Part shown: positions 55,401-63,800 of the stretch, piece by piece
How positions within the stretch are numbered: position 1 is the first letter of the stretch
How the letters are laid out: every line of letters starts with the position of its first letter
NCBI RefSeq assembly: GCF_000429425.1
Contig: NZ_AUBV01000009.1
Span: 1-64,000 of the forward strand
Direction: 5' to 3'
From: Algoriphagus mannitolivorans DSM 15301
Lineage (GTDB): Bacteria; Bacteroidota; Bacteroidia; Cytophagales; Cyclobacteriaceae
Length of the DNA: 64,000 bases
Position numbers and translations under genes: made by a program
The notes under the pieces: generated by a model
Seen by the model: only the letters and a program-made list of their open reading frames with translations
The model's database searches: none
Told to the model about the DNA's origin: nothing

Positions 55401-57326
55401 TCAGCAAATTTTATGGCTTCGGCAGATGCTAGTAAAACTTGTGCAACTGGTGAAGTTGTCGGTACAAGAAGTGATAGCAAACTCCTAACGGATCCTTATC
55501 CTGTTGGAATAACAACGATAACTTGGACTGTAGTAGGTGGAAATGATTTTTCAGTAACCCCTGTAGTCCAGACAATTATAGTAACTGATGCACAAATACC
55601 TGTAATCATCACAAATGGTGATCAGAGTTTGAAGGCAGATTTAGGACTTTGTTCTACCACCTTCTTGGCTACAGCCTCTGCAAGCGATAACTGCTCAGTA
55701 GGCACTCCAACAGGTCTCCGAAGCGATAATAAATCACTAGCAGACCCGTATCCGGTCGGTAAGACAACTATCCAATGGACTGTCACCGACATCCATGGAA
55801 ATGATGCAATTCCAGTAAACCAAATCATAGAAGTACTTGATAAAGAAAATCCTTCGGTTGTAGTCAGAGATTTTTCTTTACAGCTGGACAATACTGGTAT
55901 CGGAATTCTTATGGTCGATGATATTGACAATGGAAGCTTTGATAATTGCCGAATCAATACTCGTCTCCTTTCTAAAACCAACTTTAGTTGCGAAGATCAA
56001 GGTGAAAATCGTGTAACATTAAAAATAACTGATGGGGCGGGGAATTCCTCAGAAACTGAAGCTATTGTAACGGTACTTGCTCCAGTTAATCCGCTGAAAG
56101 TAAGTATCAATTCTACGGTTGCGCCAAATACTAATAATAATGTCGTGGTTTTTGAGGGAGCGAGTATGTCTCTAGGTCTACCATCTACGGTAACCCTATC
56201 TGCGACCAATATACCGACAACCTATACAGGTCTTACCTACAAATGGTATTGGAAAAATCTGTCAAACGGTAGCTACCAATCAGGGCCGATCAGTAATTCC
56301 TCTTCGCTTATCATCAATGCAGCAGGTGATTTCTCGAGAATTTATAGGTTAGTTGTAACTAGTGACTCAGGGTGCATGACCGAACAAGAGATTAATGTGA
56401 TTTCTGTAAATACTGCCTGTGGTAAATCTGAACAAAATAGAGTTTCCGTCTGCCAAATACTTCCAAATGGAAGAAGAACCACTTTATGCTTGAATCCAAG
56501 TGCTGCTGAAGCCTTCTTAGCAAGAAATCCTGAATCCTTTATTGGCAGCTGTGCGAATGTTTACAGGGTCGCGAATGAACCTGAAATAATTAAGATTGCT
56601 TGGAATACACCATTTGAGATGGTGGAGCAAAAGATCAAAACCCAAGGTGACCTTTGGTTCAATCGTAAAAAAATAGACTTAACTGTTTCAGCCGATTCTT
56701 ATGACCCTATGGTGCCGGGTTTGTATGAATTCCAAGTGGAAATGGAAGAAAACGAGTGGTATATCTTAGAAGAACCTATTTCCATCAAGGTACAGGTTCT
56801 TGAGAAACCGCAAGCTTTGGACATTAGTATAAGCAATCGACTATTAGCTAAGGACTTAAGGTTTGGCCAAGTTATCGGTACACTTTTTACCCTTGATTTG
56901 GTAGATAACATTCACTCTTACTCTTTAGATGAGCATCCGGATTTTGAAATTCAAGGGGATAAGATGGTCTGGAAAGGGAATTCTATTCCTCCTGTTCAAA
57001 TTAATCTGAAAGTCAGCAGTACAGATCGCGCTGGTCAAACTATCCATAAAGAAATTCAACTTTCAAGAGAAATCGGACCTAACGAATTTATTTTATATCC
57101 AAACCCAACTCAAAATAAAGCCAATATAGTAGTTGATTTGGATGAGGGGGCAACCATTGAAATCAGGGTATTTGATGGTATCGGTCGATTGGTGGTCCAG
57201 GACAGTATTTACCGCGACAAAACCTTCCTACATACCTTAGATTTTAATGGATTGGCTCCTGGAATTTATGTGGTTCAAGTCAAAATCGGATATGTAGTAA
57301 TGACAGAACGATTAATTAAACTTTAA
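52500..57326 (+). CDS. T9SS-exported surface protein with Ig-like repeats and MopE-type metal-binding motifs
   Basis: 1608 residues. Signal peptide (hydrophobic core FMLFLSYLFLSGGIYA), then about five Ig-like repeats at 40-590 of the SANPSVAGSPVTFTATI type with YNGDSN-like ends, a Ser/Thr-rich part, and a MopE-like section from 788 to 950. That section repeats WxLDADGDxxY / GDCND-x7-NP, with EVCDGIDNNCNSEIDEG. Two HYR-like modules (NGDQSLKADLGLCS, DPYPVGKTTIQWTV) follow, and a type A T9SS sorting domain closes it (LYPNPTQNKANIVV from 1530, GLAPGIYVVQV). It is exported and cell-surface attached; a role in adhesion is inference. Confidence 0.9.
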   Translation: MKTNILLGQTVIRGKKNFMLFLSYLFLSGGIYAQTIDLNPTPNIKAPTVTTLTTSANPSVNGAPVTLTATVSSNSNTITPTGTVIFKDAISGSILTPNGAILTNGVANFLLLDLGLLGRSLIAEYSGDQNFAPSTSQILQQTILIQIDGELIEATSVTLTSSANPSVAGSPVTFTATIRSTRNPALPLTGTVTFRDVTNNTILTPNGVSLVNDIATFTTSALPFGTRQISATYNGDSNGNQTGVGTINQVVDLVVSGLAVNLSANLDQSTINETNTTRFGDRITLIATVQSGVGAAGGTITFTNNGFFLGTAALDGSGIARLTTNSLPVGTNAIQAQFFSTTSNLLTLTVRRPFPPTNNDISSPGAGTGLATVYLITEVGRNVISNGEFRYFIGDATPYGRAIKLTVHVGGSSNPMFPISGNVSFFIAAEDSDFLFPLGSVVLDALGNGSINTSVIPPGRQTLIAKYSGNDLYLENKDNVQIIIERGPTQATLNSNLNPSVAGQEITYTATVSSIFPESTAPRPTGEVAFFINGNPQPAVPIAGDGTATFRINTLTPGNYNVQARYLGNDNYLGSNSPTIGQAVEQVGTALFFPLGDTKSALINTSFGSSLAVSILNFNPRLTNGLPITYSAPSSGPSGTFSNGTNTITVQTTSSSGSSAIVNGGEFIANGIAGDYEVIASIPGFGNATFRMTNEASPVPITIGTSVSGLSYSYSDNFGTLTFNNTRSFNIIPGRQFTLATTSPQIGPDGLRYIFNGWSDGFTELTRTIISPDTPTSFIAEFLCEREWVLDADGDNYYVGSPIISCQSPGLGYVPIESAILGDCNDANPDVNPGTSEVCDGIDNNCNSEIDEGVKSTFFLDSDGDGFGDPLVSIQSCAVPENYVSNNLDCDDSNFAINPTTEWFLDADGDGFYTGESIVQCESPGAGYKFTGLLGRGDCDDNDETFNPNAQMTTNGDQNLFAEAGLCSANFMASADASKTCATGEVVGTRSDSKLLTDPYPVGITTITWTVVGGNDFSVTPVVQTIIVTDAQIPVIITNGDQSLKADLGLCSTTFLATASASDNCSVGTPTGLRSDNKSLADPYPVGKTTIQWTVTDIHGNDAIPVNQIIEVLDKENPSVVVRDFSLQLDNTGIGILMVDDIDNGSFDNCRINTRLLSKTNFSCEDQGENRVTLKITDGAGNSSETEAIVTVLAPVNPLKVSINSTVAPNTNNNVVVFEGASMSLGLPSTVTLSATNIPTTYTGLTYKWYWKNLSNGSYQSGPISNSSSLIINAAGDFSRIYRLVVTSDSGCMTEQEINVISVNTACGKSEQNRVSVCQILPNGRRTTLCLNPSAAEAFLARNPESFIGSCANVYRVANEPEIIKIAWNTPFEMVEQKIKTQGDLWFNRKKIDLTVSADSYDPMVPGLYEFQVEMEENEWYILEEPISIKVQVLEKPQALDISISNRLLAKDLRFGQVIGTLFTLDLVDNIHSYSLDEHPDFEIQGDKMVWKGNSIPPVQINLKVSSTDRAGQTIHKEIQLSREIGPNEFILYPNPTQNKANIVVDLDEGATIEIRVFDGIGRLVVQDSIYRDKTFLHTLDFNGLAPGIYVVQVKIGYVVMTERLIKL

Positions 57327-57356
57327 AACCTTTAAATAATTCCAATTTTGATTATT

Positions 57357-57390
57357 AAGCCGCCGGGAAAAATTCTGGCGGCTTTTCTTT
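57357..57390 (+). terminator. Terminator of the surface-protein gene
   Basis: AAGCCGCC (57357-57364) pairs with GGCGGCTT (57377-57384), followed by TTCTTTT, 31 bp after the stop. A strong intrinsic terminator. Confidence 0.9.
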
Positions 57391-57595
57391 TCAAACGATG
57401 TGCTGAATAGTTTGGGCATAGGTAGGAGGATGTAATTATGGCTATCTTTCAATCTGTTTGAAATTCTGGACCAAAAATTAAGTTGAACAATCACCCGGAA
57501 CATGAGTAGAAGCGGAATCGCAAATTCCTGGAAAATAGGAGAGTGGTATTGCAAATTTCACCTAGTCCTAATGGAGTTTTTCTACTCTCAGAAGG

Positions 57596-57733
57596 GGAGA
57601 CCTTGCGGAAGCCCCGGACGAATTGGTTTTCCTCAATCGCATTCATCGGGCTGCCATGTCCCAGAAAAAGTACAGGCATTTTTGGAGTGTTTTCCAAAGG
57701 TCCGAGAATGGAATGTAGTGAGTTAAGTTTCAT
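57596..57733 (-). pseudogene. 5' fragment of a second ygiD-like dioxygenase gene
   Basis: The minus strand from ATG 57733 reads MKLNSLHSILGPLENTPKMP, then VLFLGHGSPMNAIEENQFV and RGFRKVS, aligning with the first 46 or so codons of the ygiD gene at 49211 with about 85-90% DNA identity. It then continues into unrelated sequence (PSESRKTPLGL). It is thus a truncated paralogue and not a recent copy. It lies right of the surface protein, in the same orientation as the left copy. Confidence 0.8.
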
Positions 57734-57899
57734 CTCTTTTCGAAGTGACGGAACTCCTAGCCCCGAATGGGTAGAATAGGTTTTCTTTTCAATGGGTAAA
57801 GGATTGTTTCATTGGGATAGTTCCAGTTTCATTATCCAGTTTACTGACTTCCGAAATTTAATGAATGGGTAAGGATTCTTTTCTCATCGATTTTTGGAT

Positions 57900-58150
57900 C
57901 AATCAATGGGAAATCCTTTTCAATAGGCAAAGGGCAATAAGCAAAGAGTCAATGGCCAGAAAGCTGAGGTTTTTTGAACTTTATCTAGCGGAAGTAGTCA
58001 ACGGTCGACAGACCACAGAGCACCGCAGATTTGTGATGAGGTAAGGATTTGTACCCAAAAGCTTGTTCTATTGATCTGTGTGAATCTGCGTCTTTTTCTG
58101 TGGTAATCTGCGGGAACTTTATCAGATGGCAAAGAGCAAAGAGTCAAATA
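57900..58150. repeat. Field of non-coding composite repeats, right flank of island
   Basis: A further copy of the composite repeat seen at 47250-48300: CAATAGGCAAAGGGCAATAAGC near 57920, CAACGGTCGACAGACCACAG near 57998, AGGATTTGTACCCAAAAGCT near 58044, and the core GTGAATCTGCGTCTTTTTCT at 58080-58099. The order of modules is the same as on the left. Confidence 0.8.
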
Positions 58151-58478
58151 TCAGAAGGGAGGTGAGGAAGATGGGGTGATAGTCCGCAGCGGTGTATCAG
58201 GTTCCAGAAAAAAATGCTGGAACTTTGGTGACATGATAAGTCTGGAAATCGGCCTCTGGATTTACTTTTTTGGGACTTAAGGGGTGAGCTTTGCCCTCAG
58301 CATCTAAAAATCTTCCGACACCCACTAAAAATCTATTTTAATTTCAGAAAAAGATTGGTTAGTTGATTTGCCGTTTGAGGAAAAATCAAGGGGTTTCTTC
58401 TTTTTCCCCTCCCCAAACTCTTTTAACTTTAATTGCTACTCCATTTTAAACTCTCAACTTTACCCTTTTAAACTCCCC

Positions 58479-58826
58479 ATGACTTTAGACTACTTCCGCG
58501 ACTATTGCCTTTCGCTCCCTAATGTGACAGAGGATACTCCTTTTGGGCCGGATGTGCTGGTCTTTCGGGTGGGAGGGAAGATCTTTGCGCTGATGGATAT
58601 GGAGACTTTTCCCTATGTCAATCTGAAATGCGATCCTGAGCGAGCCATACAGTTGCGGGAAGAGTATCCAGGTATCACCCCCGGATATCATATGAACAAA
58701 AAGCTCTGGAACTCGGTGTCCACCCAAGGAAATGTCCCGGATCCTCTGATTCTGGAACTGGCAAAGGATAGCTATCAGTTGATTTTTGAAAGCTTGCCGA
58801 AGAAGGTGAAGGAGAGTTTGCAGTAA
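58479..58826 (+). CDS. MmcQ/YjbR family protein
   Basis: 115 residues from ATG 58479; an in-frame TTG at 58368 extends it with low-complexity sequence and is rejected. CyaY-like fold: LSLPNVTEDTPFGPDVLVFRVG, KIFALMDME, VNLKCDPERA and the C-terminal MNKKLWNSVSTQGNV are family hallmarks. These small proteins are described as DNA-binding or of unknown function. It is flanked by repeats and appears to be a single-gene unit. Confidence 0.88.
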   Translation: MTLDYFRDYCLSLPNVTEDTPFGPDVLVFRVGGKIFALMDMETFPYVNLKCDPERAIQLREEYPGITPGYHMNKKLWNSVSTQGNVPDPLILELAKDSYQLIFESLPKKVKESLQ

Positions 58827-59572
58827 GAAGTCAACGGACCACGGACAACAGCCCACAGCAAATTCGCGATAAGGTTATTTTTCGTTTCTAAACTCTGGTT
58901 TAATGGATCTAAGGGAGATTTTATTCGACTGTCATCGGACTACAATCCTCAGTTTTCTGATCTAGAACTACAGCCCGCAAACTCCAACTCTCAAGCTATT
59001 CTGATACCTATTTCAAAAAAAATGGCCCGTAGGAATACAGGCCATTAAAAAGGTTGGGGGTGATTGAATACGACTTACTATTCAATTTTTGAATCTATCC
59101 GGAACTCTCATTAAAGGAACTCTTTCAGACTAATTGATGCTAAAGTAGAGGACAAGCTCCAAGTCTCCAATTATTATTTCGGAAAATTGAAATCAGCTTT
59201 TATAAACTTTTGTAATAGTTTTATTTCTTTTATTTCATAATTAGGCTTATTCATTGGAAATCAGTGGATTTAATGGATTGTTCTGATTTTATTTGAACCA
59301 TAAAATCTCTAATTCCCAAATAAAATTTTTTTATAAATACTTACATTTCTCCCCAGTTTTTTTCCGAATTCGACACGCTATCGATTAGAATAAAAATAGT
59401 TTTGCCTTTCTTAGATGCTACTTCCTGAGGATTAAACTTTTCAATTTTCCTTTCTTTCACTTAATATCGAATACTTAAACTTGAATTTTCCACTAGGATT
59501 AGCATAATCCATAGCTGGTAGTTTGCTTTAAGGAACTTTACTCTGCCTTCATATTTTACCCCTAGCTTTCAC
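58827..59572. other. Long intergenic region with repeats and a minus-facing hairpin
   Basis: 746 bp with no convincing ORF. 58829-58875 is another half-copy of the composite repeat (GTCAACGGACCACGGACAAC, CAAATTCGCGATAAGG). A TAGTTTTG box at 59397-59404 resembles the -7 consensus and might serve the ABC gene at 59573, but has no -33 partner. The rest is AT-rich and unassigned apart from the hairpin at 59014-59045. Confidence 0.5.
59014..59045 (-). terminator. Terminator-like hairpin facing the minus strand, no gene behind it
   Basis: AATGGCC (59021-59027) pairs with GGCCATT (59039-59045), and on the minus strand the stem is followed by a run of eight T. No ORF above noise lies upstream on that strand (59046-59572), so it may end a small RNA or be incidental. 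Confidence 0.5.
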
Positions 59573-60532
59573 ATGTCTTATTTCTCCTTACGCCATATTT
59601 CCAAGGACTACGCCTTTCAGACCGCTATTCAGGATTTTACTTTGGAACTGGAAAAAGGAGAGATGGTGGCCATTGTCGGTGAAAGTGGGTCTGGGAAAAG
59701 TTCCCTGCTTCGCATTGCCGCTGGACTTTTGGAGCAAACTAGCGGGGAAGTCTGGTTGAATGAAGCGCAGATCCTCAATCCGGCTCAAAAACTGGTGGCA
59801 GGATACGATGAAATCAAGTTGATCCACCAAGATTACCAGCTTTTTCCAAGTGTCAGCGTGGAGGAAAATATCAACCGTCCCCTTTTGCATTTTGACCCTC
59901 AATACCGAAAGGAGCGGATTAACAGGCTTTTGAGTCAGTTTGGTTTGATACAATACAAAGAGAGGCTTCCCCGGCAACTTAGCGGTGGGCAGCAACAAAA
60001 AGTTGCTATTGCACAAGCCTTGGCGGTGGAGCCTGAAGTCTTATTGCTGGATGAACCTTTTTCCCACTTGGATGCTATTCAAAAGCGGAAGCTTATTCTG
60101 GAATTGAAAGAACTTCTTCAAGAACTCGGCTGCACGGTGATTTTTGTAACTCATGATCTGGATGATGCCTTACGCTTGACAGATTCGGTGGTGATTTTGC
60201 AAAAGGGGAAAATAGTCCAGAAAGGAAATTCCAGAGAGCTGTGTGAGCATCCTAAATCCCGTTATGTGGCCAGACTTTTTTCCTCGATCAACCTGATTCC
60301 AGATCGATTTAACAGCTATATCCGACCCTCAGACGTGAAGCTTAGGTCTAAAGGGGGGCTTTTGGGGCATGTGGTGGACAAACGATTTTTGGTGCATTAC
60401 AATACCCTGATGGTTCGCCTGAAAAACGGTGGAGACATCTGGGAAATAGATGATCCAGCCCGCAAATACGAAATCGGCGATCGGGTCCACCTGCACTTTG
60501 ACGAGGAAAAGGTATTGCTTCTGAAGCAGTGA
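59573..60532 (+). CDS. Orphan ABC transporter ATP-binding protein with TOBE-like domain
   Basis: 319 residues. Walker A GESGSGKSS near 38-46, signature LSGGQQQKVAIAQAL near 141, Walker B VLLLDEPFSHLDA near 160, and the switch His in VTHDLDDALR. The C-terminal 80 residues (YIRPSDVKLRSKGG, VHLHFDEEKVLLL) form a TOBE-like beta domain as in PotA/FbpC/CysA-type importers. No permease or binding-protein gene is nearby in this window, so the partner must be elsewhere. Single-gene unit. Confidence 0.88.
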   Translation: MSYFSLRHISKDYAFQTAIQDFTLELEKGEMVAIVGESGSGKSSLLRIAAGLLEQTSGEVWLNEAQILNPAQKLVAGYDEIKLIHQDYQLFPSVSVEENINRPLLHFDPQYRKERINRLLSQFGLIQYKERLPRQLSGGQQQKVAIAQALAVEPEVLLLDEPFSHLDAIQKRKLILELKELLQELGCTVIFVTHDLDDALRLTDSVVILQKGKIVQKGNSRELCEHPKSRYVARLFSSINLIPDRFNSYIRPSDVKLRSKGGLLGHVVDKRFLVHYNTLMVRLKNGGDIWEIDDPARKYEIGDRVHLHFDEEKVLLLKQ

Positions 60533-60848
60533 GGGGTTTCGGTAGGAGGCTGGTCATCTATAGTCAACAGTCTAGGGTCCACAGTCCACGGTCCTTAAAC
60601 TACGAACACGGTGCACAATCCAAGATTTAGGGATCATGAACTCCAACCCACAACCCAAAACTGACAACCCAAAACTGACAACCCACAACTTCCTACATAC
60701 TTTCCTCCTGATATTTAGATGCTTGGGAAGAATTTTTTACCTTTAATATCATGTGACCTACAGGATTGTCCGGGTGATGGCGTTTATTTTTGTTGAGCTC
60801 GGGTTGTTCTTTTTCTAGTGTTTTTCTTTTTACCCAAATTTTATTGCC
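60533..60848. other. Intergenic region with repeat remnants
   Basis: 316 bp. It contains a repeat-family echo (GTCAACAGTCTAGGGTCCAC near 60561) and a 14-bp tandem repeat at 60650-60690. No gene recognised; a promoter for the next gene is expected here but was not identified. Confidence 0.5.
60650..60690 (+). repeat. 14-bp tandem repeat (ACAACCCAAAACTG)
   Basis: Two perfect copies at 60650-60663 and 60664-60677, and a third partial copy (ACAACCCACAACT) at 60678-60690. Confidence 0.9.
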
Positions 60849-63800
60849 ATGGCAAAGCTCGAACTCAAGTTTAGGGGAAGGCCTACTTCCCAAACCTCCG
60901 CTTCGGATCAATTGGACTATTTTGAAGAAGTCCAGACCTATGAGGTTCACTCTTCCACCCGCAGCGATGTGCCGGAAGTGCCGCCCATCTCCCTCAGCGA
61001 AGAGGATCTTATCCAACTCAAACTCAGTGACGAGACTTTTTGGATTGGGGACAAGGACACCTTGGAGGAATTGTTTCCCCAGAAACTTCAACGCTCCGGC
61101 AATCAAAATGAGCTGTATCTCCCCGATTTTTTAGAGACTGAATCCCAAGATCGAAATGCAGTCAAAAGAATCGGAATCAAGCTTTTTTCCATTTTCAAAA
61201 AGAAAAAGGAGTCCGTCCAAATCGGAATGCGACACCTGGCCGAAAAGGTCGAAAACAAGCAGTTGAGCGTTCCCGGGATTGAATTTGAAAATGAAGGAGC
61301 GGGCCTTCTTTGTCATTGTGACCCGGACTTTACCCTCAGCAGAAAAGGAAGCCGGGCGATTGGAAAGAAAGTATTACTCTTCCTCCATGGCACAGGATCA
61401 TCCTCAGCGGGATCATTTGCGGAGCTTTATGGAAAAGGAAAAAATCAGACTTGGGAGACCATTTACAACAGTTATGGCCAAGGGAATGTCATGGCATTTC
61501 AGCATCGGACTCTGACTCAGAGTCCACTGGATAATGTATTGGAATTGGTTCGGCAATTACCTGCATCCGTAGAGCTTGACCTCATCACCCATTCCCGTGG
61601 AGGTTTGGTAGGGGATGTTTTGGTGCGGTTTTCTGCAGATCCCAAAGGATTCGACGAAACTGAGCGGGGAGTATTGGAAATGGCTGATCGCAAGGATCTG
61701 GAAGTAATAAAGGCCATTCAAAAAGAAATTGCCGACAAGCAGATAAAAGTCAGGAATATGGTCCGGGTGGCCTGCCCTGCGAATGGGACGACCTTGGCTT
61801 CCAAACGCATGGACTTTTTGCTGAATATTCTGATGAATCTGGTCGGAACCTTGAGTGGACAAGCGACCAATCCCGTTTTTCAGGCTTTTCGTGAGTTGGT
61901 CATGACTGCGGTAAATTCCAAAAACAATCCCGATTCCCTTCCCGGATTAGAGTCCATGAATCCTGAATCACCCTTTATCAAGGTTTTGAATTTTCAAGGT
62001 ACTTCCATTCAAATTGACAGTTTATTGCACGTGGTTGGTGGTAGCAGTGAGCTGAGTTTGGAATTTAAGGGCTTGGTTGTTTTGGCAGGAAAGCTCTTTT
62101 TCCGTGGCCAAAATGACCTGGTAGTCGATACGGAAAGTATGAAATGGGGAACACCAAGACCGGAAGGGAAGGCTTCCTACTATATCGACAGTTCCAAAAA
62201 AATCAACCACATCGTTTACTTCGGTACCCCTGAAACTCAGGAGAAGATATTTCTGGGCTTGCAGGAAAATGTAGCCACCACCCGCGGAGGATTTCAGGTG
62301 ATTCAAAGAGCTAAGAAAAGTGACTTGGATCGGGGAGTCTTTGGCATTGAGGGCGGAAAAACAAAAAGAGAAAAAGTCACCGGTAAAAGACCTATTCTTC
62401 TCCTCCTACCAGGGATCATGGGATCTAACCTTACCGTCAATGACGATATGGTCTGGATAAATTATGCCCGATTCCTGACCGGACAGCTCTCCAGGTTGAA
62501 AAATGATCCCAAAAACAATCCCCATGTCAAAGCCCATTCCTTGGTGAAAACCTCCTACGGGAAATTGGCCGATTATCTGGGGAAAACCTATGACGTGGTG
62601 ACTTTTCCGTTTGACTGGAGAATGCCACTTCCAGACAGTGCCAAATTCTTCCGGGACAAGGTGGAGGAATTGATGGAATTTGGTCAGCCTATCAAGATTG
62701 TGGCCCATAGCATGGGCGGAGTCTTGGTAAGGGATTTTATGCTTCATCATGAAGAGACTTGGAAAAAACTCAATTCCTCCTCTGGATTCAGAGTTTTGTT
62801 TTTGGGCTCACCTTTAGGAGGGTCCTATCGAATTCCATTTGTACTTTTTGGTCAGGATGATATCATCAAGCTGCTGGCGAAGATTGATATTTCCAATTCC
62901 GTGGAAGATCTTCTGAGCGTCTTTTCTCAACTTCCGGGTTTGTTGAATCTCTTGCCGATCAAAACAGAAGAAGGTCAGCCTGATTTTTCAGATTCCAAGA
63001 CTTGGTTAGCCATGCGAAAGGCTTTTGGAAGAGAGGATTGGCCAGTACCAAGCGAAGAGGTTTTGGCCGGTTTTGGGGAATACCAGAAAAAAGTGGTCCA
63101 ACAATCCAAGTTGATTGATTACAGCAACTGCTATTATATCGCCGGACAAAGCCGAAAAGACAAGCTGACTATTTCCTCTTTTGAAATCCAGGAAAACGGA
63201 AGAAAACTGCAGTTTTTTGGCACTCGCGAAGGGGATGAAAGTGTAACTTGGGAGACTGGGATTCCTGCGCAGATTCATTCGCTACAGCAGCTTTACTATG
63301 CCAATGTCACCCATGGTGGGCTTTCCAATCAGCCTTCGATTTTTGGAGCGATTGAGGAAATTCTGGACTCAGGTAGAGCTTCCAGTCTGGCCAATCAATT
63401 ACCGAAGCTCAGAAGTGCAGAAGATCAAAAACTTGAACCCAAGATTGAGGAAATCTTTGACCTCAGTGAAGAAAATGTAGAAAATACCCTTCTGGGAATC
63501 ACCGCGGTATCGGCAGAGGAAGAAGGGGAGCTGCCCATCAAGGTTACTGTTTCTCATGGAGATCTGAAGTTTTCCCAGTACCCAGTTCTCGCAGGACATT
63601 TTGAATTGGATGCTATCCTGACCACTGAGGAGGTCATTGACCGGCAGCTGGATGGTGAGCTGAGCAAATTGCAGGAACTGGGGCTTTACCCGGGAGCCAT
63701 TGGAACCAATCAGGTGATCCTTTCCAAGAATGACAAAGGCTTCAAAGGAGCGGTCATCATCGGTTTGGGTACACCGGGCGAACTTTCCTCTTTTCAGCTG

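Noticed and set aside
59397..59404. TAGTTTTG as the ABC ATPase promoter
   Set aside because: Consensus -7 match, but 169 bp upstream, with no TTG at -33; left as a mention only.
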